A DNA stretch of 64,000 nt from the NCBI RefSeq assembly GCF_051020955.1, contig NC_135014.1:27331221-27395220 (forward strand), given 5' to 3'. Position 1 is the stretch's first letter; each line of letters starts with the position of its first letter. The translations under genes and the position numbers were made by a program. The notes below the pieces were generated by a model. That model ran no database searches. It was not told the origin of the DNA and saw only the letters and a list, made by a program, of their open reading frames with translations. Shown here one piece after another: positions 30,729-42,549 of the stretch. Origin of the DNA: Megalopta genalis (Eukaryota; Arthropoda; Insecta; Hymenoptera; Halictidae).

Positions 30729-33700
30729 CACACGGTCCCTCGCGCAATACGTGTGCGATGCTTCAACAATTATCGCGCGTATTATCGCACAGGCGTAAGA
30801 CTAGACCAGGGAAATTCACGGCAACCCGAAATTCGGTATTTCCGGGAGAAACGGCGTATTGTAACAAATGCTGTGATTCTTTCGGCGTAGGAAACGCCGG
30901 AACGGTTAACATTGAATTTAGTGTCGCGCAAATAACGCGGTGTCGATAATGCGTATCGACCGGTCCCGTGCACTATTTCGAATGACAACTTAATTGTACA
31001 TTATGCCGTTGCGTTACAGTTCTTCCGCGGTCCGCAATGCGAGCGCGAAGCGCGCCGCGCGACCAATAATTCAGCCTCGGTGGTGACTTCGCGACCGGCG
31101 TCGAAAATTATCTGCTCGTTGAAGCAATAACGTGCAATTAATGTCATTATTGCTGGGTAATTGGGAATTTGTTCCGGTAAATTTCTCTGCTATAAACCGT
31201 GAAGTAATGTTGACGTGCGACGACCGACGACGATAACGTCGCCCGCTGCTAATCGGCCGCGACGTTCTACGGTTTTATTATTTCGAACGGTTTATTATTT
31301 CGATCCGATCGTGAACAGATTTCGGATTTCAGCGGATTTCAAGCATTCGAAGCAAAAGTGGACGAACGTTACCGGAAACGTCGAAAAAATTAAGAATCTT
31401 TTGAGAAAAGAAATATCGAAAGAAAGAGAATTATGCTTGGAATTTTGCGATCGATGCGTACAAAATGTCGCATAAAAATCGGCGTTTATAAAACAACGAT
31501 TTAATAGGCGATTTCAGGCCTCGATAGGGCCTGTAGCATGATCGTGCTGGCAATCTTCGGCAAGCTAGAACGAGCCGGGAACAGAAACCCACGCAGCTCG
31601 TTAAGATCGGCGCGATCTAGAACAACGAACGAACTCACCTAAGCTCGGCGAACAGATCCGCGACGGGGATACGTTTTCGAGAATGATCTCGCGCGTCAAG
31701 TATCCCGCATTCAGCGCTGTTCCTCGCGCACGGCAAATAAATTTGAAAGGGACACACGGAGAGACCTATAATCCGGGGAGCGCGTTACCGGGTCGCATCG
31801 GGTGTAACACCGGCGTGTTCCATTTTTCCAGCGAGGCGGCGCCGAGATTCCGCGGCTCCCTTAATTAATTGATTTAAAAAAGCAGTGTCGTCGCCGTCGT
31901 CGTCGTCGTCGTCGACGTCGCCGGCTGGGCTGGCGTGTCAGCGAGATATTCAGGGGACGCGCGACACCGCGAACGCAGGGCAACATTGTTCGCGGGCCAG
32001 AAATGATAGCGAGACGAGCAAGGAGAGCGGTAATTGTTTCGATGCCGTAATGGGGATCCTTAAGTAAGTAAGCTACGATGTTCCCACGTGCGGGTTTCCT
32101 GTAGATCGTGTATATTCGGGCGCAGTCAACGACACGTAAAGTCGCGTCTGGGGTCAGGACGGCGCTCCCTCATGCGTGCTTCCTCCGCTCGGTTCCCACC
32201 CATTGACATAACCAAGGAGGAATACCTTTCTCGGTAGACCGGCTACGTGCAAGGAACTTCCGATGGCCTCGAACGACCCTGCCCGAAACTTCAAAAACTC
32301 ACGCGACCGAACGAAACGTAACGCGGTTTTATTGCCAACAGTATACAACAGCGTCTTCGAGTTCGTAAAAACAACGACCGGTCCATCGATTTTTCGTTGA
32401 TCTTTCGGGCATGCCGCGCATGCGGCTCGAAACTGCCAGCTGAAATTCTATGGATTCGGGTAACGGGGGACAAGAGTCCCAATTACCGTGGCCGTCCCCG
32501 GAACACCGTCGCTTTCGTTTCGTTTCGACGATGATCAAGATAGCGCGACGGGGCGTTGCAAAGAAGACAATTTTAACGCAACATTTGATGTTATATCGAC
32601 GGAATAAAATGATACTCGATCATAGTTTAACCGTAAGTTCTAGAAAGATTATTAAAAATTTACTATAACGAAGTATAACGGCGAGGGAAGTTGATGCGAC
32701 AAGGGAAGCGATTCAAAGCGTTGACACGTTACACGCTGGCCATTTAATGTCTTCCGTAATTGAACGTATAGGGCAGGTTATTACAATGGACACGTTAGTT
32801 TAATTATGCATGCTACTATAATTACAGAAGTTCCGTATTGCCGCGTTTAAGCTAAATTCCGCCGAAATATCATAAAGGATAACACATTGCCTGAAAATTC
32901 GAACAATTTCATTTTGTGTTCCTTCTCTCGGAGATGGCACGTTCCTTGAACGTACTTCGCGCAGACTATGCGAACTTCGCTATGAATTTCCAACGAATAA
33001 CGCGCGAAAGACCAGCAACAGAACCGCGAATAAACGTCTAGTATAATTTGACAGCGTTTCTAATTAATTATATCGCACTATTGTGCCACTGTATACTGTC
33101 CGATCGTTATTTCCAGATTTAAGGATCTCGTTCGCGTCTCATTTGCGAGGGGGAGGGGAGGGGTCACACGTGTTCCAGCGTACGGAGCCATCCGCGCGTT
33201 CGGATTGTCGTCCATTTTGTTTCATCGGCGCTCTCAGGAGTTGTTTACCCGTCTGTTTAGCCTTCTTATTTGTATACAGAGCGCAGATGAGTTTCTGCAG
33301 GCTGCTATCTCCGTATTTGGAAAGGCTGTCGAATTCAATTAAAAGGATTCTGCAGGTTGGCTCGGGGAAGTTATACGATCTCCCAGCGAGTTTGTCGCAA
33401 ATTACAGACGTAAATTGAGGGAACGTAGCCCAGTAACTTGTTTTTCACTTCGGCGCCGCCGAAGTTAAGGGAACGTTCAAAATTAACCAATTAATTAAAT
33501 ACTGCGACTAGCTCAATTGCCGAAGTTAACCCTCTATGCCCGCCCGTGTCCGCGTCCTTTTCCCTGTATTGACTGCGAACAAATTCATCTATCCGAGCGT
33601 CAACTTGCCCAACAATCAATTTATGTAAAAGTTAATTTTCGCCCGGACGAACAATTTACGCGAACCTCTTCGCGGAAGTTTTCAAACAATCTCTCGATCG

Positions 33701-33838
33701 AGCGCGCATTTCGAAACGGAAGTCGAGCTTCCACGTGATCTCGCTGCTTTCGAACAAATGGAGAACCGTGTCGAGTGTCGAGGATTCCTCGGTGAAAGAA
33801 TAATTCACGGAACAAACGCGCGTCAACCTCGAAGCAGA
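30729..33838. other. Gene-free stretch, nothing recognised
   Basis: A (CGT)n-like run lies at about 31889-31920. Open frames of 60-111 codons occur in opposed pairs (30656-30988, 32154-32668, 33083-33418, 33517-33974). A TTATTTCCAG acceptor-like site near 33115 has no recognisable product. A hairpin CTTCGGCGCCGCCGAAG lies near 33449-33466. Confidence 0.4.
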
Positions 33839-33840
33839 TA

Positions 33841-34029
33841 CAGTAATGTCTCTTTAATTGACGCTTTTGGAAGAGTGGATACGATTGTTCGAGCCATGCG
33901 ACTCGTTTTTTATGGTTATCGGTTGCTAACAACCGTAAAAACGAGCCGCGAAGCTCGAATAATCGTATCTCCACTTTCCAAATGGTTCATTTTTGTGCAC
34001 AATCCGAGCGTCAATTAGGGAGACATTCG
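33841..34029. mobile_element. F1 foldback MITE
   Basis: CAGTAATGTCTCTTTAATTG after TA (33839-33840); the right end GGGAGACATTCG lies before TA. The left arm has lost the GTCCA..TGGAC block, while the right arm retains a diverged form. Confidence 0.82.
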
Positions 34030-34079
34030 TAAGGACAACGATGGGAAAAAGCAGGAGGCTCGCCGATCCGGACATTTAA

Positions 34080-34319
34080 CACGTTCAATGCCGCGTGAGT
34101 CACGTGTGAATGACACTAATTTTTAACCAGGTGTTCGAAATTCATTTCTATCGTAATACATTGAACAAATCGAATGTTACTAGGACTTGTAGAATACAAA
34201 ATAGCGATATCTATATTTCCTATGGTAAATATTCGCTCTCTATTCTCTTCACTTTCATTAATTAAATAACTTTGATATATTCTGTGAATTTTTCGAGCAA
34301 ATATTCGGAATTTAACGCG
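34080..34319. mobile_element. TTAA-bounded element (F5)
   Basis: TTAA at 34076-34079 is followed by CACGTTCAATGCC. The right end GGAATTTAACGCG precedes TTAA at 34320-34323, and the ends are inverted at 10 of 13 positions. The roughly 240-bp AT-rich body is non-coding. Its right TTAA is also the left border of the next repeat. Confidence 0.5.
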
Positions 34320-34323
34320 TTAA

Positions 34324-34545
34324 CATTAGAACCAACGAGCCCTAAATGCGACTAATTGTTTTATAGCAACGTCGAGACTGGATTTACTTAAATTTCGAAA
34401 GCGATCTAAATCTATTTCATCGTACGATTTATGTTAAAATATATAAACGCGACTAATTATTTTATAGCAATGTCGAGACTGGATTTATTTAAATTTCGAA
34501 AGCAATTTAAATCTTTTTAATCGTATAATTTATATCACAATGTAC
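34324..34545 (+). repeat. F6 repeat with internal 101-bp duplication
   Basis: Begins with CATTAGAACCAACGAGCCCT after TTAA. The block GCGACTAATTGTTTTATAGC with TCGAGACTGGATTTACTTAA recurs 101 bp later with a few changes. The start matches CGTTGGAACCAGCGCGCCCT after TTAA at 62664. Confidence 0.6.
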
Positions 34546-35794
34546 ACTTGAACAAGAAAGCGTGCCTAAACAATGTCTGCAAGAAATACTTGTATCCCGG
34601 GAAAACTGTGAAAGAAAAAGAATCAGGAAGCAGTCGTGTTTCGACTCGTTTGGCAGTTAATGAATTAATCCTTTAGAAGGGCGACAGTCCGAACGCGAGT
34701 CGTGACCTAAATCGCGGATCAAAAGCGGTCGTCCGTCCGTTTATCCGTTTCGGATCGCGGGTGACGCCGAGCGATTCAATTTCCTCGGGCGCGTCAAAAA
34801 CAAGCGGGGGCGTGTGTTGGTCACCGATTGTCCTGCTCGTTTTATTTCTGAAAATGAAACAGTCTCCGGTTTCCCAAAGACACCGGGCCCTTTCTGTCTG
34901 TCCGTCTCTGTCCGTCCGTGTGTGTGCGTGCGTGTACGTCTGCGGCTCGGCGCGCCTCCGGGACGCGAAACAATGTTTCGCGGCGCACAAAGAATTCCAC
35001 GGGAAGAAAGCTGTCGGCGGACACCCGACGCTTTTTCACTCGACGAGAAAGCGTTGGAAACGGCGTGTATCAGCGCCGCAAACCCGTCGCCGTCGTCGTC
35101 GCCGTCGTCGGCGACGCCGTCGCGGAGCAGCGTTTCCTCGTAACTAAACACCCGCGCCGCAAGAAAAATAATTCGCAAGAATGGGACGCTCTCTGGATAC
35201 CGACGAAGATAAAATTAAGTCCCGACTCAAAAACTGTCCGCGGAAAGGAGTAACGAAAGAGAGACCCCGCGCGCCTACGTCTGTTCCAGCGCGCGACGGG
35301 AACAAATGCGGAGGCGAAACAATGGACGGGAGAAAAACCGGGGTGAGAACATTTTTATTGCACTCGAGAAGCGAAACTTTTGTAAGCAATGAGGTTGCGG
35401 GCGCGCGCGCGCGGGGGGCGACGAGGATCGACGAGGATTTCCGTTGCGCACTCGGACGACCAGATTCGACCTAAGGGGCACCATGGGACTGGGCCAGCGA
35501 CTCTTCAACTGCCGCTGCACCCGGCGAGAGCGCGCTGCTTTATGAATTAAATAGAGGCTTCCGTCCCCTTTTCGTACACCGTGGAACATCGCGATGGTAC
35601 ACACACACACACACACGTTCCTCCGTCGACGTTCTTTTTATCCGATTCCCACTTTTTTCGGAGAGGCAAGATTTCTGGCTACTTTCGAGAGAGAGTTTCG
35701 CTGCCACCTTTATGGAACACCGTGGAGAGCAACAAATAAGGATTTCGTACGTGATCTACTGCTCTACGCGCGTCGGTCGTTGTTCATCTTCAAT
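34546..35794. other. Gene-free stretch, GC-rich with TG/CA and GCC patches
   Basis: Contains GTCCGTCTCTGTCCGTCCGT near 34900, a GTCGTCGCCGTCGTCG run near 35090-35115, and (AC)n at about 35599-35616. Frames up to 145 codons are open on both strands and carry no recognised domain. Confidence 0.45.
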
Positions 35795-35798
35795 TTAA

Positions 35799-36033
35799 AC
35801 CTTTGCACTCGTGCGGCGAATCCATTAAAAATTGTTATGTCGCGTCTCTCGAAATACATAATCTCATTTGGTAAATTATGTTTGTGTATTTGAAGGGCCG
35901 TTGAAAGCGTAACTGTCGCACGGGTCGCAATATTCGATTTCATGTGCATAAAATGCATTCCTGTAAAATGGGAAAACCGTGGATCGGAAGAACTGCTTGA
36001 AATTTTGCGTTAATTCGGCTTCGAGGGCAAAGG
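35799..36033. mobile_element. F3 element, decayed copy
   Basis: TTAA (35795-35798) then ACCTTTGCACTCG. The right end CTTCGAGGGCAAAGG precedes ATTA, a decayed TTAA. Non-coding. Confidence 0.55.
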
Positions 36034-36820
36034 ATTACAACGAAATCTTATCTTTCTCTTAACAGAATACAGGAATGAAAGTGAATGAAAAAAGTGAGAC
36101 AGTAAGAAATAATAAATGAAAAGTGAAATTGTCTCGTTCTATTAATTTGCACCGACGTGTAAACAATCCGATTGTTCGCGAACAATTTCATGGATGGATA
36201 ATATTGTTGTACTCTTTGATATTGCACAAATATTCCGCGTTGAAAAAATATTTCAATGATGTATTTCCAAAAATATTCCACGATGTTGCTCGTGTTGTAT
36301 AAAATATTATTTTACCATTCTCTGTTATAACAAATGCAATAATATTAGCCCTTGATATTTTCATCGGGAAAATTCGAATGAAACGAATAAAGAAATCATT
36401 ACGAATATCGTCCTCGATTGTCGATCAAGAACAGGTCGTCGTTCCCGCTCCTATTATCATGCTGATAGCGCAGAGAAGCCTTAGACTATCGACAAGAGTC
36501 ATCGTTCGAGTGTTCGCGCGACGAGGCAGCAGAGGAATGCAGATTACGGTGCATAAAGGTTGATGATGAAAGCAAGATACAATGATAAGGATAATGATGA
36601 TGAAAACCCGAATGACATTGGGACAATGGGAAAGGGACAGTGGACATTAGGGAAATTGTTACTGCCGGCGATTGTCTTGATGTCACAGCTAAAATATGTA
36701 GATGAGATGCCAGGAGAACAGCGAAGATTGTTTTATTATTAAAGACAATATTTTGCTGGTTTCGGAGTTCATGTTATTTGTCCAAACGAGAACAACGTTG
36801 AAACGAAATCCCACCATTTC
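36034..36820. other. Gene-free stretch, nothing recognised
   Basis: Opposed short frames only. Confidence 0.4.
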
Positions 36821-36822
36821 TA

Positions 36823-37160
36823 CAGGGTATCCTGGAATTATTGTAGGAGCGAGAAATTAGGGGTTCCTGAGGTCATTTCAAGTAACTTTTTCCTTAGCGA
36901 AAATGCAATACGAGGCTTCGTTTACGAGTTATCGACGAAAAACAGTGGCCAATGAGAGGCGAGATCAGCTGACGCGTGGCGGCCGAGCCAATGAGCGGAA
37001 CTGGGCGTCGACCGCCTGGCGCCAGGCGAGCTCGCCTCTCATTGGTCACTGTTTCTCGTTAATAACTCGCAAACGAGGCCGCGGATCGCATTTTCGCTGA
37101 GGAAAAAGTTGCTTCGAATGACCTCAGGAACCATAATCCGCATAGCGAGACATTTTTGTG
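36823..37160. mobile_element. F4 long-foldback element with hybrid ends
   Basis: The left end CAGGGTATCCTGGAATTATT follows TA (36821-36822) and matches the 17.4-kb subtype. The right end GCATAGCGAGACATTTTTG matches the 38.3-kb subtype (TTGCGAGACATTTTTGGG). The central arms CCAATGAGAGGCGAG and CTCGCCTCTCATTGG are intact. Confidence 0.75.
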
Positions 37161-38337
37161 CGATTTCTTCTAACTCGTGTATTGTTCTCGAAGCAACGAA
37201 ATACGTCTGCACGATATAGCATACAATATCGAAGTTATTAGTCGTGTACATCAAAATTCGCGCTTATGAATTCCAAAGCACGAGGAACGATATTAGCTGG
37301 ACAAACCGCGGAGTCACGACACGTACCTCATTAAACTCGGAAGAACAGCGTACGAATACGGACGCGAGTTTAAATGCTTCGAAGAAAGCCGTAATTCCCG
37401 AGGGAATTCAACGGATCGTTGAAACACACGCTTCAATACGCGTCCCTCGAAAAGCTGAAAGCAGCGAAACGGCTTAATACGGCGTTCCCTGTCGTTTGAG
37501 CATAACGTATGCGGCGAAACGCAACGGCTCGCGTTTCTTCCGCGAGCAGGGCCGATCCCGAGGCGAGGAGAAAGAAGGACGAACCGGTGGCCCCGTGGTC
37601 GGATAAGCGTTCCGCGATGCTGGATTCAACGCGGCGAACAGTATCAAGGCCTCCGTCGGACGTGTTAAATGACACGCGAGTCTTTCCCGTCGCGAACAAC
37701 GCGGCCAACGAATAGCGGCGGCGGTCGTCGTTAAGCGAAGCGGCCGTGCCTGAAGGCGAATTCTCATTAAGGAGAGCGAAACGTGTCGTTGGCATGCGCG
37801 GCGTCGATTTTCGTCTAGCGTCGCGGCGTACACCCACGAATTTCGGCTAATCCGACGCGAATCTATTACACATCGCGCGCCGCTCTCGGCGCGCAAGAAA
37901 TTTTCGACCGGGCTGAAACGTTTCCTCGACTGCGGCCGTGCTACGGCCGATAAACTCGTAACTACCCGGCCGATGTTTCTCCGCTAATTTACATTCGTGC
38001 GGCTCGCTCTTCTGGAACCGGCCCCGAAAAAGGAATTTTTATTTCCTGCGTGTTAACCGAAAGGCTTTCGGTATTCTGACCGGTTGGTCGGAGTTCAGAG
38101 CGAAGGACGGTCTTCGCGGGATTTCTCAATAATTTATTTCGTGCATGTATTCACGAATTTTCTCGCTAAAAACTATCCGGCAGAAATGGATCTGTATAAA
38201 TGTTTAATAGAGCCTCTGCAATTCCATCGCGTATTCGAACTTCGTGGCGAGGCGATATTTGCGGATTCATCGAAAATACATCATGAGAACCATTCGAGAA
38301 TGTAAAAATAATCGACAGCTTGCATAACAAATATCCT
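37161..38337. other. Gene-free stretch, nothing recognised
   Basis: The CpG-rich interval 37433-37896 is open in two minus frames and one plus frame at once. I recognise no family. Confidence 0.4.
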
Positions 38338-38706
38338 GTGGGGGTGTCCCAAAAATGTCTCGCAATCCGAAAGTGGCGGGTTCCTCGGGTCGTTCGAAGC
38401 AACTTTTTCCTTTACAAAAATGTTCTCTGAGGCACCGTTAACGAGTTATTAACGAAAAACAGTGACCAATGAGAGGCGAGCTCGGCTGACGCGAGGCGAC
38501 CGAGCCAATGAGCGGAACCGGGCTTCGTGCGCTGGTTGGCTGGGCCGCCTCGCGTCAGCCGTACTCGATTCTTATTGGGTCACTGTTTTTCGTTAATAAC
38601 TCGTTAACGGTGCCTCGGAGAACATTTTTGTAAAGGAAGAAGCTGCTTCAAATGATCCGAGGAACCCGCCATTTCCGGATTGCGAGACATTTTTGGGACA
38701 CCCTTT
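38338..38706. mobile_element. F4 long-foldback element, best-preserved ends
   Basis: The left end GGGTGTCCCAAAAATGTCTC and the right end GAGACATTTTTGGGACACCC are perfect inverses. Long arms continue inward through GTTCGAAGCAACTTTTTCC, ACCGTTAACGAGTTATTAAC and CCAATGAGAGGCGAGCTCGG. The centre is a roughly 60-bp GC-rich loop. Non-coding. Confidence 0.85.
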
Positions 38707-39049
38707 ATATATATACCCTTTTTTTCATCGAGAAACAAATCTAGGACAGGAAAAAATATTTATTTACATAGAACCCTCTTTGGTCGCAGCCGATGTTAGA
38801 ATTTAAAAAACAGGCGACCCGTGTGATTGTTTTAAAAATAAATCACGAAGCCGTTCTGCTCGAAAATTTCAAGATAATTTAGCGCCGCGTGCAGAGAGCA
38901 TATGAATTTTTTCCATCGTAAAATATCTAGCAGAAACGTATCGTTTCGACCGATTTTCATCGTTCGAGATCCATGGAAATGGTTCGACGCGAATTTTCCG
39001 TTCGGCTGGACTCACTCGAACGCGGATCAACCGGTTCGATTTAATTAAA
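38707..39049. other. Gene-free stretch
   Basis: Nothing recognised. Confidence 0.4.
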
Positions 39050-39170
39050 GAATAAGATTCCGGCCGACTTTGTTCTTTTTAAACGATTTTACGAGGTACA
39101 AGGTGCATAAAGATCCGCGATCTACTCATTACAAGGTAACGGCGGGGCACGGTAGAACGCGGCTGCGGCT
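39050..39170 (+). repeat. Dispersed repeat, copy 2 (partner at 8030-8160)
   Basis: GCATAAAGATCCGCGATCTA at 39115 and the following ACTCATTA and CGGCGGGGCACGGTAGAACG blocks align with 8081-8160. Confidence 0.4.
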
Positions 39171-39219
39171 CTACATAAGGAAATTAGATTGTAGATACCG
39201 CGAGTATTTTTAAATTAGG

Positions 39220-39265
39220 TACAATAGAACCTCCTCCGTAGGTGCCGGTTTATCCAAACATCGCT
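39220..39265. mobile_element. Possible pogo-like terminal fragment
   Basis: ACAATAGAACCTCCTCCG and GGTTTATCCAAACATCG recall the sequence at 27215 with an extra insert. Tentative. Confidence 0.2.
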
Positions 39266-41420
39266 AAAGGTTAGGTTAATAGAAGCTTACGGCTATAAAC
39301 GGTTTCGTGAATTCTGTGCTCGTTACGCGCCGCACCTTCGCCGTTGCGTTTTCGTTGCTACTGTTATTATTATTATTGTAAATTTAACGCTCGGTTAGCC
39401 GCGTAACGCAATCTATGCCCGCTTCGCGCTCGTGTTTTCGACGATACCGTATGAAAAGCGACGGATTCGATGGTTAAAAAACACGCGCGGATGTTCGTCG
39501 AGCGAATTAAAGCACATTTTTGTTGTAACATCGTCCCGTGGACCGAGATATTCGCATAATCAAGGGTTAATTTTATTTTTATTTATTCCATGCAGACAAT
39601 ATGAATTCACAAAAAATTCGAATATCCAGTTGCCATAATTTTATCATGCAGCGATACAGCTGTTATTCGCTTCTCTGATATTATTAATTTTTCGCCCCTC
39701 AAAATTAGGCCCTCAATTTAGGGCTGGTAGGACCTATATTACGGATGGCAGCACATTTCAACAGTGAGAATATTCGAGGCGTCCATACGCGCGCTAAAAG
39801 TGGACGAGAAGCTCGTTCCCGGTGCCTGCGAAAGGGTTAACCGAGCTAAAAAGTAACGCACCCAGTGTCCCAACTCGATATCGCCGAATTTATCTTGGAA
39901 TTTCCTGTTACACCTTTCTATTATACGTGGTAGTAATATTTCCGCACAAATAGGTCGCAGCACACAATTAACGATAATGTATGAATTACTTTAAGCGAGC
40001 GAGTTCGCCGGCAAGTTTCATTTCTTAATTGGATCTCTTTGTTAGCTTTGAAACGGCCAGGACACGAAGGGTAGAGGATAGTACAACACTCTCTTGCGCA
40101 TATAATATAGTACCTCGGATTTCGGAAGAAATTCTATGACTACATAAACTGGAGCGTGAGCGGGGTTGTCTCATATGAATAAATTTGTGAGGTTTGTTGT
40201 TTCTCTTTGAAATAGGTCAGAAGAAACAGAGTTTTACGGAACGCCTTGGCGAACGGAAGTATCGATCCCGCGCTGAAATCAAGAATACCGCGAAACGATT
40301 TGTAACTTTTTTTCTTCTCTCTCGTTCGCGAATTTAACGATCGCTTTCGCGGAAACAATACCAAAATTGATAACTTCGCGGATAGAAAAGATCACCGAAA
40401 CGGAATTTCGGAGAAATATATATAAATTGCGGAGATAATAATATATAAATAACATATAATAATAACATATAAATTGCGGAGTTTTCGGCTCGTTTTCGAT
40501 TTTTGTCGAAAGATTAAAAAAAGATCGATCGAAAGATCGAAAAACTTGATCGATTAAACGCTTCATCGTTGAAGAATGATCTCTGGATCGCGAACGAGAC
40601 AACGTACGACCATCGTCGACGCAATTTATCCGGCGAGAGAATGATTCGGATCGCTTTAAAACGCGAACGATTAGCGGGATAAGCGTTGTCTCGATGGAAT
40701 AAAACCGTGGCGAACCGGGGAAAAAATTCAACGGGGCGCAGAATGTTGCAATAATGCCAGGCTGTTCCGACAGTTTCCACCCGCGGCTGCACTTTCGTGG
40801 AGAGGCCACAATTGCCTCGAAGATACCCGTAAACACTTATCGTAGTTATCCTAAGAGGGAGTTTTAGGGCAATTATGTAGTTAACAGCGTTTATGTAGAA
40901 GTTGCGGGGCTTCGATTAAACGGAACGATGGGTGCTTAGATTATTGATCGCCGGAATGAAGTTCCGTGCGCGTATGCGTCCGCCGACTGCTGCCTGCAAT
41001 TTGCGTGTCGCCGCGATTAAGATAATCAATTTTCCCGTGGAACGGCGAAGTGGATACGCGAAAAGTGTCGGCGGTGATCTTCGCGTATCGATAAAAATCG
41101 ATGCCGGTCGTCGAACCCAAGTCGAACGGCGATCGAATAAAAAAATTACAATCGCCGAACAAAGTGTACACGGTGTACCGAAAAGAACGCGTCAACGACG
41201 CAGACACCGCGAATTCGATTTCGTCGAATTCAAACATTTTAGAGAATTTCAAGCGCATCGCGAGCACTCGCATAATTTGCGGCCGATGTAAGATGCTACC
41301 AATCTACCGAACGAAGCTGTCGGATCACTCGGATGCTACGCTATTGTCGTGCAGATGCAATCCTTGCGATGCATTTCAAAGCATAGAGCACATTAGAAGA
41401 AACGATCTGCGCTATACATA
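39266..41420. other. Gene-free stretch, nothing recognised
   Basis: A short ACATATAAATTGCGGAG duplication lies at 40420-40485. The 185-codon minus frame at 40279-40836 and the opposed pair at 40932-41291 have no recognised domain. The GCGAAAGGGTTAA at 39825-39837 could be an F3-like right end, but no left end was found. Confidence 0.4.
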
Positions 41421-41496
41421 CATAGTTATGTCTCTCTAATTGGCGCTGAGATTGTCCACAGAAATGGACAATTTTGGAAGAGGAGATACGATTATT
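41421..41496. mobile_element. F1 solo left arm
   Basis: CATAGTTATGTCTCTCTAAT after TA, through TGGACAATTTTGGAAGAGGA to GATACGATTATT, then unrelated sequence. The right arm is missing. Confidence 0.75.
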
Positions 41497-42219
41497 TTTC
41501 CGTCGCATCCGCCCATTCATCATCTTCGCCCGAGTCCTCGTCTCCGTGTTCCCACTTTGTCACTTTCACTGTCTCGCACTACGCAACTTTTACTTCTAAA
41601 TTCGAGGATAAAACAAATTTCAGTCGAGCCAAATTAAATAGCATTTTTCACACGCGTCGAATTCCGTTTCATTTCCCACGTCAACGGGTTAATATTCAGC
41701 TCCGTTTTCTGCTAGACGTTTTAGAGCCGAGAACACATTTCGACGAAATATTTTGTTCCACGCCTCCGCCATTGCTCGTCCAGTATGGTATCAGAGGAGC
41801 GGATTCTATCAATTATTTCGCTATTCAGTTCTGCTGTTCTCCTTGTCAGATATCCTAGAGGTGAACGCACTCGCCGGCGGATGCGGTTTACGCGAAATCT
41901 CCTGTATTACAATTCGGCCGTTTCCCATTGTCAGGCTGCAATCTAGAGCTGCGAATACATTAAGAGGAACGATATTATCCGCGTTATTCTCGGTGTCCAA
42001 CGCGAGACATTCCAGAGCTGTAAAATGTATTTAAAAAAACGCCAGAGGTGTCTCGCTGGCACCATTGCGAGACGTTATGGAGGTAGAAACGTGTTAGGGT
42101 AGCGATCTATACAGAGAGCTTTTCTATTATCTTTACGCGACGTTGTAGAGCTTGAAACGATTTAGGAAGATTATGCGCATAGAGCGTCTTGCTGTTATCT
42201 TTGTCAGGAGAGGAGGGTA
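41497..42219. other. Gene-free stretch, nothing recognised
   Basis: The plus frame at 41753-42034 (93 codons) has no recognised domain. Confidence 0.4.
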
Positions 42220-42348
42220 CTATCACAGTTATCGATAGCAACAATAACTATAAGAACGAGCCACGAGGCTGGAATAATCGCATCTCTCCTCTTGCAAAAT
42301 TGTCCATTTTTATCTCTAAACTGAGCGTTAATTGGGGAGAATTTGCTG
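42220..42348. mobile_element. F1 right-half copy at the head of a tandem cluster
   Basis: Loop and right arm only (GAACGAGCCACGAGGCTGG through GGGGAGAATTTGCTG before TA). The right end has AATTTGCTG instead of CATTACTG, the same variant as its neighbour. Confidence 0.75.
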
Positions 42349-42355
42349 TATATAT

Positions 42356-42545
42356 AGTAATGTCTCTCTAATTGATGCTCAGATTGTCCACAAAACTGGA
42401 CAATTTGGGAAGAGGAGAAACGTTTTTATAGTTACGAATTGTCAACGATTATAAAAATGAGCCGCGAGGCTCGAATAATCGCATCTCCTCGTCCCAAATT
42501 GTCCATTTTCGTCTCCAAACTGAGCGTCAATTGGGGAGAATTTGC
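42356..42545. mobile_element. F1 foldback MITE, tandem copy 2
   Basis: Starts AGTAATGTCTCTCTAATTG and ends GGGGAGAATTTGCTG. It lies 7 bp after copy 1 and 4 bp before copy 3. Confidence 0.85.
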
Positions 42546-42549
42546 TGCA

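Noticed and set aside
33083..33418. 111-codon frame after a TTATTTCCAG acceptor-like site
   Set aside because: Cys-rich but with no regular spacing or known fold, and AG-ended pyrimidine tracts are common by chance.
37433..37896. Three overlapping open frames including an ATGKT phrase reminiscent of a P-loop
   Set aside because: A five-residue phrase is not a Walker motif. The frames overlap on both strands and have no splice support.
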